From assembly GCA_003249585.1 (NCBI GenBank), contig QKIM01000027.1:1-8641 (forward strand): a stretch of 8,641 nt of DNA. The letters are read 5' to 3'. Below the pieces are notes generated by a model. It saw only the letters and a program-made list of their open reading frames with translations. It was not told the origin of the DNA and made no database searches. This stretch comes from Deltaproteobacteria bacterium. Its GTDB lineage: Bacteria; Myxococcota_A; Polyangia; HGW-17. Positions 1 through 6,214 of the stretch are shown piece by piece (position 1 is the stretch's first letter; each line of letters begins with the position of its first letter). A program made the position numbers and the translations under genes.

Positions 1-1
1 C

Positions 2-34
2 AGCCTGAGGGGGCAGACCTACCTCAACCGTTGA
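2..34 (+). CDS. C-terminal tail of an unidentified upstream gene (partial)
   Basis: Two forward frames are open at the left edge. The frame starting at base 2 reads SLRGQTYLNR and stops at TGA 32-34; nine of its ten sense codons end in G or C, as in the real genes of this window. The competing frame starting at base 1 runs to TGA 61-63, overlapping the next start as ATGA, but only about half of its codons end in G or C, so I prefer the first. The tail would end 25 bases before the deoxyhypusine synthase-like gene, on the same strand, so the two are probably cotranscribed. Ten residues are too few to name the product. A polyamine gene such as arginine decarboxylase or agmatinase would make sense beside the next gene, but that is a guess from context. 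Confidence 0.4.
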   Translation, partial: SLRGQTYLNR

Positions 35-59
35 GCAATCAGCCAAGGAATCAGATACC

Positions 60-1025
60 ATGACCACCATCTCCAGTTTCATCGAGACTCACTACCGTCA
101 CTTCAACGCGGCCGCCCTCCTGGACGCCGCCCGCGCCTACCGTGAGCACATCGCCTCGGGCCAGAAGATGATGGTGACCCTGGCCGGCGCCATGAGCACC
201 GCCGAGCTGGGAATCTCCCTGGCACAGATGATCCGGCAGGGGAAGATCCACGCCATCACCTGCACAGGGGCCAACCTCGAGGAGGACATCTTCAACCTCG
301 TGGCCCACGACTACTACGAGCGGGTGCCCGGATATCGTGACCTCTCCCCCGCGGAGGAGAAGGCGCTCTACGATCGCGGCATGAACCGCGTGACCGACAC
401 CTGCATCCCCGAGGAGCAGGCCATGGAGCGGGTCCGCGACGCCGTCATCGCCGAGTGGAAGAAGGCGGACGGCAAGGAGACCAACCCGCCCCACGTCTAC
501 CTGTGGCGCTGTCTGGACAACCCCGAATTCCAAAAGCTGTACCAGATAGACCCGGCCCACTCCTGGATGATCGCCGCCAAGGAGCACAACATCCCCATCT
601 TTACGCCCGGCTGGGAGGACTCCACCCTGGGCAACATGTTCGCGGCCCTCACGGCGCTGGGCGAGATCTCCACGGTGCGCGTCGTGGAGTCGGGCATCGA
701 GACCATGCACCGCCTCATCAACTGGTATCTGGAGGCCACGGTGGACGTCTCCATGGGGTTCTTCCAGATCGGCGGCGGCATCGCCGGTGACTTCCCCATC
801 TGCGTGGTGCCCCTCATCCACCAGGACATGGAGAAGCCGGCCCGCCTGTGGGGGTATTTCTGTCAGATCAGCGACTCCACCACCAGCTACGGCTCCTACT
901 CCGGCGCCGTCCCCAACGAGAAGATCACCTGGGGCAAGCTGGGCATCGACACCCCCAAGTTCATCATCGAGTCCGACGCCACCATCGTCGCCCCCCTCAT
1001 GTTCGCCTATATTCTCGGTCAGTAG
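60..1025 (+). CDS. Deoxyhypusine synthase-family protein (bacterial polyamine aminobutyltransferase type)
   Basis: A 321-residue cytosolic protein of the deoxyhypusine synthase (DS) family. These NAD-dependent enzymes oxidise a polyamine and pass its 4-aminobutyl group to an acceptor through an imine on a catalytic lysine. Bacteria have no eIF5A, so the substrate should be a free amine (homospermidine or a related polyamine as product) rather than a protein lysine. Visible motifs are TGANLEED (69-76, matching TxGGxEED of the eukaryotic enzyme), FTPGWEDSTLG (181-191, a nucleotide-site loop), QIGGGIAGDFP (236-246) and PNEKITWGK (285-293). Lys293 aligns with catalytic Lys329 of human DHS, Trp291 with Trp327 and Glu287 with Glu323. 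Tyr280 stands where human DHS has spermidine ligand Asp316, and Phe245 near the human His288 position, which supports a different substrate. The ATG start has AAGGA at 45-49, ten bases upstream. The exact product cannot be told from sequence alone. Confidence 0.93.
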   Translation: MTTISSFIETHYRHFNAAALLDAARAYREHIASGQKMMVTLAGAMSTAELGISLAQMIRQGKIHAITCTGANLEEDIFNLVAHDYYERVPGYRDLSPAEEKALYDRGMNRVTDTCIPEEQAMERVRDAVIAEWKKADGKETNPPHVYLWRCLDNPEFQKLYQIDPAHSWMIAAKEHNIPIFTPGWEDSTLGNMFAALTALGEISTVRVVESGIETMHRLINWYLEATVDVSMGFFQIGGGIAGDFPICVVPLIHQDMEKPARLWGYFCQISDSTTSYGSYSGAVPNEKITWGKLGIDTPKFIIESDATIVAPLMFAYILGQ

Positions 1026-1040
1026 ACGACGTCCTCTCGA

Positions 1041-3431
1041 TCACAGGGCGAGGACGGGGAACCCCGGGTGTTTTCCCAGGACGTGGTACACGAACATGGA
1101 GGAGAGCACCCGCTTGATGTAGTCCCGCGTCTCCGTCACCCGCAGCTTCTCCACGAAGAGATCCAGGGGGGTCCTGGGGTCGGCCTTTCGCCACTTGCCC
1201 ATGGCGCCCTCTCCGCAGTTGTAGGCCCCGACATAGAGCAGGCGTTGTCCCTTGAAGAGCTTCTTGAGCTGGCCCAGATAGCTGCCGGCGATGAGGAGGT
1301 TGGTGGAGGGGTCGGCGAGATCGGCCTCGCTTGTGTAGGGGATCCTGTTGCGCCGTGCCACATCCCTGGCGGTGCGTGGCATGAGCTGGGCGAGCCCCAG
1401 GGCTCCTGCCGTGGAGCGGGCGCGGCGTGAGAACCCGGACTCTTCGCGGACGAGCCCCATGAGCAGGGTCGGGTCGATGCCCGCGCGGGTGGAGGCCGCC
1501 TTCAGCCTCGTGCCGTACAGGGAGGGATAGGCCATCTGCCACAGCACCCGTGTGTCGGCGGTGGGCCAGGAGTGGGCGTGGTCCATGAGGACACGCCCCA
1601 TGAGGCGGTAGGCCTGGAAGTGGTATCCCGAGAGATGCAGGATGATGGCCACACCCTTGAAGAAGCCCCGCCGGGCGATGGTCCCGGGGTGGGTCGGCAG
1701 GGGGGGCGTGAGGGTCTTCAGCGCTCCCATGGCCAGGTCGTCCCCGAGCCGGGCCAGCTCCACGAAGCGTGCGAAAGCGTCAGTGGCGAACCCGGGGTCC
1801 TTGAGGACGGACCAGGGCAGGGTGCCGGGTGCGTTCTTGGAGAGGATAGTGGTCAGAAGGGTGCCAGCCACCCCTTTCTGGAGCTGCTCCAGACGGTTCA
1901 GGGAGAGGAGGGCGTGGTAGGTGAGGGGGGCCGTGGCGATGCACTCCTTGTAGTGTTTCATGGCGCGGGTGTTCTGCCCCATGAGGTGGGCGACGCGACC
2001 CTGCCAGTAGAGCAGCCTCCCCCAGTTCTCCAGGGGAGGGGTGGGGGTGACGAGACCGCGGGCCTTCTTCAGTAGAGTCCCCGCCGCAGACCAGTCCCCT
2101 TTCTCCAGATGGGCGAGGATCGGCTGCCACAGGGCGTCCTGGAACCGATCCCCCTTGGGGTGGGCGCGGCTGATCTTCGTCAGCGTCCGGCTTACGGCGG
2201 CCTTGTTCTTGAGCTTCTCCCAGGTGAGGGCCAGGCGGTACAGGCCGTCGTCGGCGTAGGAATGGTCGGGGTGCTCCCGGGCAACCCGACCGAAGGCCTT
2301 GACGGCGGTCTTGTAACGGCCCCGGGAGAAGGCGATCTTCCCCGCCAGGTATTTGGACTTGACCCTGAGCTCCACGAGACGAGTCTTTTCGCAGGTGAGG
2401 ACGGCCCGGCCCGCAGGAGGGGCTGCCTTGGCGTAGCGCTTGAGGAAGAAGAGGCTGCGGGCCAGGGTGAAGTCGCGGCGGCACCGATCGGTGACGGTAC
2501 ACCGCATTTTGCGGCTGAGGAGCGTGACCGCCGCCTTGTGGAGGTTGATTCGGTTGAGCCGCTCGCCCCGACGGACGATGGCGCTGCAGGAGGCCAGTTT
2601 GAGCATGGGGCGTTTGAACCACTTGCGGGCCAGGGCATCGAGCTGTCTTGTGACACTGCGCCTCACGGAGAGTCCCCAGGCCTGCTCCAGCAGCGCCCGA
2701 CGCTCCATTGCCGTGCGGACAAGAGTGAGCAGGCGCAGGATCGCGTCGACCTTCTGTCCGTCGGTCAGGTCACCGCCCGTGATGGCCGATCTGAGGAGCT
2801 TCTCCTCCGACTGGCGGTTCTTCTGTCCGGCTGCCAGCTTCAGGAGCACCACGAGCGCCTCCTTGCGGCGGCTGCCCTTGAGCAGGAGCCGTGCAAGGAT
2901 CTGTGCATTCTCCCTGTCGCCCTGTCCCAGATAGGCCTTGAGCTGCCAAAAGACCAGATCCTCGCGCAGCAGGAAGAAGGTCTTCGCCAACCCGGGGACG
3001 ATCCGCAGGATCTCTTTGTACGCTCCGGTCCGCAGACAGCTCTTGAGATACCACCACCGGGCCTGGGGGGAGGTGTTCTGCTCCAGGATCTTCTGCGCCT
3101 CGGCATGCTTTCCGGCCTCATAGAGCCCCACGGCGCGCGTGAGCTGTGTATCCCCCGTGGTGTAACGCGTGAACCGGGAGAGGTAGAGCCGGTCGCCCGA
3201 GATGAGCGGTTTGGGAATGACAGGAACCGGCTTGGGCGTCGCGGCTGGAGGCGGGGCCGGCGGTGCCGGCGTCGCCGCGGCGACAAGGCTGAAGCTGTGG
3301 AAGGTGGCGGCGAAGCTGGCTCTGGGGAGCATTGTGATGGCCAGAGCGCCGGTGGCGAGACAGCAGGCGGTGACGCACAGCGGGAGCACCAGGCGGGGGA
3401 GGGAGGATTTTTGCGCGACGGGCTGGGTCAT
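1041..3431 (-). CDS. Slt70-like soluble lytic murein transglycosylase
   Basis: A 796-residue exported enzyme that cleaves the MurNAc-GlcNAc bond of peptidoglycan to form 1,6-anhydro ends. The N-terminus has a hydrophobic export segment (about residues 12-33) with a possible signal peptidase site after Ala41, followed by a Pro/Ala-rich linker (51-74). A long helical region holds TPR-like repeats, clearest near 360-440, and resembles the superhelical body of Slt70. The C-terminal SLT domain (about 645-770) has catalytic Glu664 in REESGF, the GALGLAQLMP motif (676-685) and AYNCGEG (736-742, Cys739 where AYNAG is common). The frame is open 92 codons further upstream, but ATG 3431 is preferred: it is preceded by AAGAGG eight bases away, the export signal begins there, and the extra sequence is unlike an export N-terminus. 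It is somewhat longer than E. coli Slt (about 645 residues). It converges on the deoxyhypusine synthase-like gene with a 15-base gap and no visible hairpin terminator. Confidence 0.93.
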   Translation of the reverse strand: MTQPVAQKSSLPRLVLPLCVTACCLATGALAITMLPRASFAATFHSFSLVAAATPAPPAPPPAATPKPVPVIPKPLISGDRLYLSRFTRYTTGDTQLTRAVGLYEAGKHAEAQKILEQNTSPQARWWYLKSCLRTGAYKEILRIVPGLAKTFFLLREDLVFWQLKAYLGQGDRENAQILARLLLKGSRRKEALVVLLKLAAGQKNRQSEEKLLRSAITGGDLTDGQKVDAILRLLTLVRTAMERRALLEQAWGLSVRRSVTRQLDALARKWFKRPMLKLASCSAIVRRGERLNRINLHKAAVTLLSRKMRCTVTDRCRRDFTLARSLFFLKRYAKAAPPAGRAVLTCEKTRLVELRVKSKYLAGKIAFSRGRYKTAVKAFGRVAREHPDHSYADDGLYRLALTWEKLKNKAAVSRTLTKISRAHPKGDRFQDALWQPILAHLEKGDWSAAGTLLKKARGLVTPTPPLENWGRLLYWQGRVAHLMGQNTRAMKHYKECIATAPLTYHALLSLNRLEQLQKGVAGTLLTTILSKNAPGTLPWSVLKDPGFATDAFARFVELARLGDDLAMGALKTLTPPLPTHPGTIARRGFFKGVAIILHLSGYHFQAYRLMGRVLMDHAHSWPTADTRVLWQMAYPSLYGTRLKAASTRAGIDPTLLMGLVREESGFSRRARSTAGALGLAQLMPRTARDVARRNRIPYTSEADLADPSTNLLIAGSYLGQLKKLFKGQRLLYVGAYNCGEGAMGKWRKADPRTPLDLFVEKLRVTETRDYIKRVLSSMFVYHVLGKHPGFPVLAL

Positions 3432-3455
3432 GGAATATTCCTCTTTTTCGTTCTC

Positions 3456-3468
3456 CCAGTAATACTGG
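3456..3468. repeat. 13-base palindrome CCAGTA-A-TACTGG, operator-like
   Basis: Two perfect 6-base arms, CCAGTA and TACTGG, flank a single A. The site lies 25 bases upstream of the transglycosylase start and covers the -10 element of its candidate promoter, where a repressor would block RNA polymerase. No second copy was noticed in the window. An isolated palindrome this short can arise by chance, so a role as an operator is inference. Confidence 0.4.
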
Positions 3469-3487
3469 CATTGCCGAAATATCGCAA
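3459..3487 (-). promoter_or_regulatory. Candidate sigma-70 promoter of the transglycosylase gene
   Basis: On the minus strand TTGCGA (3487-3482) is followed after exactly 17 bases by TATTAC (3464-3459). Each box matches its consensus at four of six positions. Transcription would start near 3452, giving a leader of about 20 bases that still contains the AAGAGG ribosome-binding site. Spacing and position are good but the boxes are only moderate matches. Confidence 0.4.
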
Positions 3488-3597
3488 AAATCCGGCTCTT
3501 TTCGGGAATGAACGAAGAAATGGCCTCATCGGACGGACTTTCGGCAGGGCCTGTGTGATTCGGGCCGTGATATGCGATGAAATTTTCACGTTCAGAG

Positions 3598-3618
3598 CAT
3601 GGAAAATTCCACTCCATG
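3598..3618. repeat. Short inverted repeat CATGGA/TCCATG
   Basis: Six-base arms CATGGA (3598-3603) and TCCATG (3613-3618) are separated by nine bases; the left arm also overlaps a smaller inverted repeat, TGGAA-AA-TTCCA. It sits in the middle of the divergent gap, about 140 bases before the protease start. It could be a protein-binding site, but a chance occurrence in AT-rich sequence is equally possible. Confidence 0.2.
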
Positions 3619-3756
3619 TGATATGGTTTTACACGATCATGGCTCAGATGGCCGCCCACGGCCTCCTGACCTTTTGATACCAGACGGATTTCCCATGACG
3701 ACTTCATCCCCGATGCATCGTATCAAACCGCACCCCATACCCATCAGGTGGCCATC

Positions 3757-5646
3757 ATGAAAGCATTGCTCCCTCTTCTCCTCGTGACATTCCTTTTTGC
3801 CGGCTGCGCGCTCCCCGAAGAGACGGGACTGAGACAGGAGACATCCTCGATCAACGGCGGGTACGCCGAGCCCGGCGAGCCCGGCGTCGTGCTCATCTGG
3901 CACAACATGGGCTACATGTGCACGGGGACCCTGATCAAGCCCACCATCGTGATCACGGCCAAGCACTGCGTACGGGATCTCGACTCGGGGTACGACTACC
4001 CGGTGTACGGTTTCCATGTGGGGGTCGGCCCGGACATGTACAGTGTCGTCCAGGAGTACGGCGTGGACGACGTCATCACCTACTCGGGGGTCGAGATCGA
4101 GGACGAGGATGTGGCCCTCTTGATCCTTGATCAGGCTGTTCCCGAATCCGTGGCCACGCCCTACCCCATCGTCGTGAGCGTCACGGGTGACGACGCCCTC
4201 ACCGTCAGCGAGACCCTCCTCACCATCATCGGCTATGGGGAGAGCATCTGCGGAGAGGAGAACAACGCCGGGGTCAAGCTTCGTACGGAGGATCTCTTCC
4301 TGGGGTATTACACCACGGGCGGGGACTTTGTGACCCAGGGCCGTGGCGCGAATCACGGAGACTCCGGGGGGCCTGTCTTCACCCCGGACATGAAGCTCGT
4401 GGGCGTCACCTCCCGCGGCAGCGACGTGTGCACCGGTGAGGAAGCGGGGATTACCATCGCCGCCTCCGTGGCCCACCACAACGACTTCATCGGCGGGGTC
4501 CTCGAGGGCGAGGGGTATTGTGCTCCCACCGCCAACTCCGACATCTGTGACGATGGCGAGGACAACGACTGCAACGGGTACGTGGACGACGCCTGTCTGC
4601 AGCCCGGCGAGCTGTGCACCGAGAACTGGGAATGTGCCAACGGACTGTGTTATAATCAGGGGACCGAGAGCCGCTGTATCAAGACCTGCGACCCCTATGT
4701 CACCTCGTCGACTTGCGGATCGGGGCATTACTGCAAGCCCCAGGGATGCGGTGAGGTAGGGATCTGCGCTCCCGGCGCCGTCGGGACCAAGGCCTTCCTC
4801 GAGCAGTGCAACGCGGACACCGAGTGCGGGTCTCTCTTCTGCTCCGACAGCGGAGACGGAATCTCCCGCTGCCTGTACCCCTGTGAATTCGGGGCCGATC
4901 ACTGCCTCATGGAAGAGGTGTGCGTCACCACCAGCCAGGGCTGCGGAGCCTGTATCCCTTCCGAGAGTGGTCCTCAGACGGGGCGCAGCATGGGTGAGCC
5001 CTGCACCGATGGGACCCAGTGCCTCTCCGGGTACTGCCATCCCGATGCTCTGGTCCATTACTGCAGCACCACCTGCAGCTCCCAGAGCCCCTGTTCCGAA
5101 GGGTTCCACTGTGCAGACGGCGCCTGTGAGAAGGGGCCTGTCGGACAGATGGGCGATCCCTGCACCTCCAACGCAGACTGTGGCGGTGGGCTCCAGTGCG
5201 CCGACTTCGGGACCGGGATCGGGCACTGTTCCACGGACTGCTCCGATGGAGCCGAGTGTGAAGAGGCCGGATATTTCTGTGCCAGCGCAAACAACGGGCA
5301 GTTCTGCAAGACCTCCGGGGTCCTGAAGGTGGGAGATGATTGTTCCAATGCCACCTGCGAGACGGGGCTCTTCTGCGTGGAGGCCGCGGCGGGCTCTTTC
5401 CGGTGTGCTCCCATGTGCAGCCGGTACGAATCTGAAGGCTGTCCCGCGGCCACGGGCTGCTACGAGACCAACAGAACCTACTGCCTCCCCTTCAACGCCG
5501 AACCCGACTCCGGTAATGACGGCGACGGCAAGGGATGGTTCGGCTGTTCCACCTCCCAGAGGACCGGTGACGGGCCCCTGCCGCTTTCTGTCCCGCTCAT
5601 GGCCCTTCTCCTCGTGACCCTCGTCGCGATTCGCCGAAATCGTTAA
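3757..5646 (+). CDS. Surface-anchored trypsin-fold serine protease with Cys-rich repeats and MYXO-CTERM-like tail
   Basis: A 629-residue exported protein of the chymotrypsin (S1) fold. The N-terminus MKALLPLLLVTFLFAGC is a lipoprotein-type signal with lipobox Cys17. The protease domain (about 32-248) begins INGG, like the IVGG activation site of trypsin. It has TAKHC with His70, Asp118 in EDEDVALL, and Ser203 in GDSGGP, plus Cys55-Cys71 matching a conserved trypsin disulfide. The residue at the trypsin Asp189 position is Gly197, so Arg/Lys specificity is not expected. A MopE-type Asp-rich metal-binding motif follows (264-280), then five Cys-rich repeats (284-579). The end has GCS at 596-598, a hydrophobic helix (about 607-625) and RRNR, resembling the MYXO-CTERM tag processed by myxosortase and moved to the cell surface. 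ATG 3757 is chosen over in-frame GTG 3748 because AGGTGG at 3746-3751 lies five bases before it. The natural substrate is unknown. Confidence 0.92.
   Translation: MKALLPLLLVTFLFAGCALPEETGLRQETSSINGGYAEPGEPGVVLIWHNMGYMCTGTLIKPTIVITAKHCVRDLDSGYDYPVYGFHVGVGPDMYSVVQEYGVDDVITYSGVEIEDEDVALLILDQAVPESVATPYPIVVSVTGDDALTVSETLLTIIGYGESICGEENNAGVKLRTEDLFLGYYTTGGDFVTQGRGANHGDSGGPVFTPDMKLVGVTSRGSDVCTGEEAGITIAASVAHHNDFIGGVLEGEGYCAPTANSDICDDGEDNDCNGYVDDACLQPGELCTENWECANGLCYNQGTESRCIKTCDPYVTSSTCGSGHYCKPQGCGEVGICAPGAVGTKAFLEQCNADTECGSLFCSDSGDGISRCLYPCEFGADHCLMEEVCVTTSQGCGACIPSESGPQTGRSMGEPCTDGTQCLSGYCHPDALVHYCSTTCSSQSPCSEGFHCADGACEKGPVGQMGDPCTSNADCGGGLQCADFGTGIGHCSTDCSDGAECEEAGYFCASANNGQFCKTSGVLKVGDDCSNATCETGLFCVEAAAGSFRCAPMCSRYESEGCPAATGCYETNRTYCLPFNAEPDSGNDGDGKGWFGCSTSQRTGDGPLPLSVPLMALLLVTLVAIRRNR
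4606..5493 (+). repeat. Five tandem cysteine-rich repeats within the protease protein
   Basis: The encoded residues 284-340, 345-402, 410-460, 463-521 and 524-579 share a pattern: Gly or acidic lead-in, C, a few residues, [DE]C or TC, a G-L/Y-x-C step, then C-x3-C, and three or four more cysteines. Units are 51-59 residues and diverged in sequence, so the repeat is at protein level, not DNA level. Such disulfide-rich modules are common in secreted proteins of Myxococcota and relatives, where they are thought to serve as rigid stalks or binding surfaces. The exact unit borders are my choice. Confidence 0.7.
5524..5643 (+). other. MYXO-CTERM-like C-terminal sorting region
   Basis: The last 40 codons of the protease encode an Asp/Gly-rich spacer, a GCS tripeptide with Cys597, a hydrophobic helix of about 19 residues and an Arg-rich end. 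That order (Cys motif, membrane helix, basic tail) is the signature of MYXO-CTERM and related tripartite sorting tags. The match is by architecture and eye, not by a profile score. Confidence 0.65.
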
Positions 5647-5699
5647 AAATTCACGTATTCTCCCACTGATCACCCGGGCGATTATTGTCAGTCCTCCCC

Positions 5700-5728
5700 T
5701 TGACTGAATTATATCAGCTTGGTATATT
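5700..5728 (+). promoter_or_regulatory. Sigma-70 promoter of dksA
   Basis: TTGACT (5700-5705) and TATATT (5723-5728) are separated by exactly 17 bases, and each matches its consensus at five of six positions. Transcription should begin near 5735, giving a leader of about 70 bases before the dksA ATG. It lies in a 160-base gap after the protease, so dksA probably has its own transcript. Upstream, at 5647-5699, I see no convincing terminator for the protease; the CCCGGG-centred dyad there has no loop and no U-tract. Confidence 0.75.
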
Positions 5729-5806
5729 CAAGGTTTCATAGCCACTTGGACTGCAGCCTCACGGCGGCGGGACCTGGTACTGTTTTCGGTGGAAAGGAAT
5801 TGCGCC

Positions 5807-6181
5807 ATGCCGTTGTCACCCAAAGAACTCCAAGAGATTCGTGCCGAGCTTGAAGAGCGCCGGAAAAAGCTGCTGGTTGCGGCCAAGGCGCAGCTCAACA
5901 GTGACATGGGACTCGATCGGAACGAAATGGCCGATGAAAACGACCTCGCCTCCAGCGAGTATCTGCTCTCCTTCGAGCTTCGTCTTCGCGATCGTGAGAA
6001 GTACCTCCTGCGCAAGATCGAAGATGCCCTCGACCGTATGGACAAGAATGAGTACGGGATCTGCGAAGTGTGCGAGGAAGACATCTCCCCCGGACGCCTC
6101 AGGGCACGCCCCGTGACCACCATGTGCATCCGCTGCAAAGAGGAGCAGGAGCGCACGGAGAAGCAGTACGTCGATAAATAG
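5807..6181 (+). CDS. dksA: DksA/TraR-family RNA polymerase-binding transcription regulator
   Basis: A 124-residue protein of the DksA family, which inserts into the RNA polymerase secondary channel and, with ppGpp, adjusts initiation at stable-RNA and amino-acid promoters. The central coiled coil has at its tip D43-E-N-D46-L-A48, matching the DxxDxA motif of E. coli DksA that acts near the active site. A conserved RDRE (61-64) follows, as in E. coli. The zinc finger is complete, with Cys86, Cys89, Cys107 and Cys110 in the usual C-x2-C-x17-C-x2-C spacing. It is shorter than E. coli DksA (151 residues), mainly at the N-terminus. ATG 5807 has AAGGA eight bases upstream; an in-frame GTG at 5789 lacks this. 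The tip motif favours true DksA over TraR-like or zinc-only relatives, although paralogues are common in this group. It converges on the next gene with a 33-base gap. Confidence 0.92.
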   Translation: MPLSPKELQEIRAELEERRKKLLVAAKAQLNSDMGLDRNEMADENDLASSEYLLSFELRLRDREKYLLRKIEDALDRMDKNEYGICEVCEEDISPGRLRARPVTTMCIRCKEEQERTEKQYVDK

Positions 6182-6214
6182 CCCCAGCCAGTTCTTCCTG
6201 TGAGTACTTCAGTA

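Larger units (their letters stand above)
3432..3756. other. Divergent intergenic region between transglycosylase and protease genes
   Basis: This 325-base gap separates two divergent starts and is more AT-rich than the genes. It holds a candidate promoter and palindrome for the transglycosylase at 3456-3487. A perfect 10-base palindrome GGAATATTCC (3432-3441) lies between the transglycosylase Shine-Dalgarno and its ATG. A short inverted repeat lies at 3598-3618. The protease ribosome-binding site AGGTGG is at 3746-3751. I found no convincing -35/-10 pair for the protease; TTGATA at 3674-3679 lacks a partner at the right spacing. The minus frame stays open through much of the gap without looking like protein, and no RNA gene is recognised. 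Confidence 0.6.

Noticed and set aside
51..821. A 256-codon minus-strand frame over the deoxyhypusine synthase-like gene
   Set aside because: Composition (Gly, Val, His, Asp) is typical of an antisense shadow; the plus-strand product has conserved family motifs.
2109..3677. A 522-codon open frame on the plus strand over the transglycosylase gene
   Set aside because: No recognisable motif, low-complexity Gly/Glu-rich translation and no good start. The opposite strand encodes a clear SLT enzyme.
3432..3707. Extension of the transglycosylase by 92 codons to an upstream ATG
   Set aside because: The extension would bury the export signal more than 90 residues inside the protein, and the internal ATG has a good ribosome-binding site. 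The stretch better fits a promoter region.
3637..5673. A 678-codon open frame on the minus strand over the protease gene
   Set aside because: It is longer than the protease frame but is Gly/Val/Ala/Asp-rich with no motif. The plus strand has a full serine protease triad, repeats, signal and ribosome-binding site. It is an antisense shadow of high GC3.
5665..5690. CCCGGG-centred inverted repeat after the protease as a terminator
   Set aside because: The dyad has one mismatch, no loop at its centre and no T-run after it, so it does not look like an intrinsic terminator.
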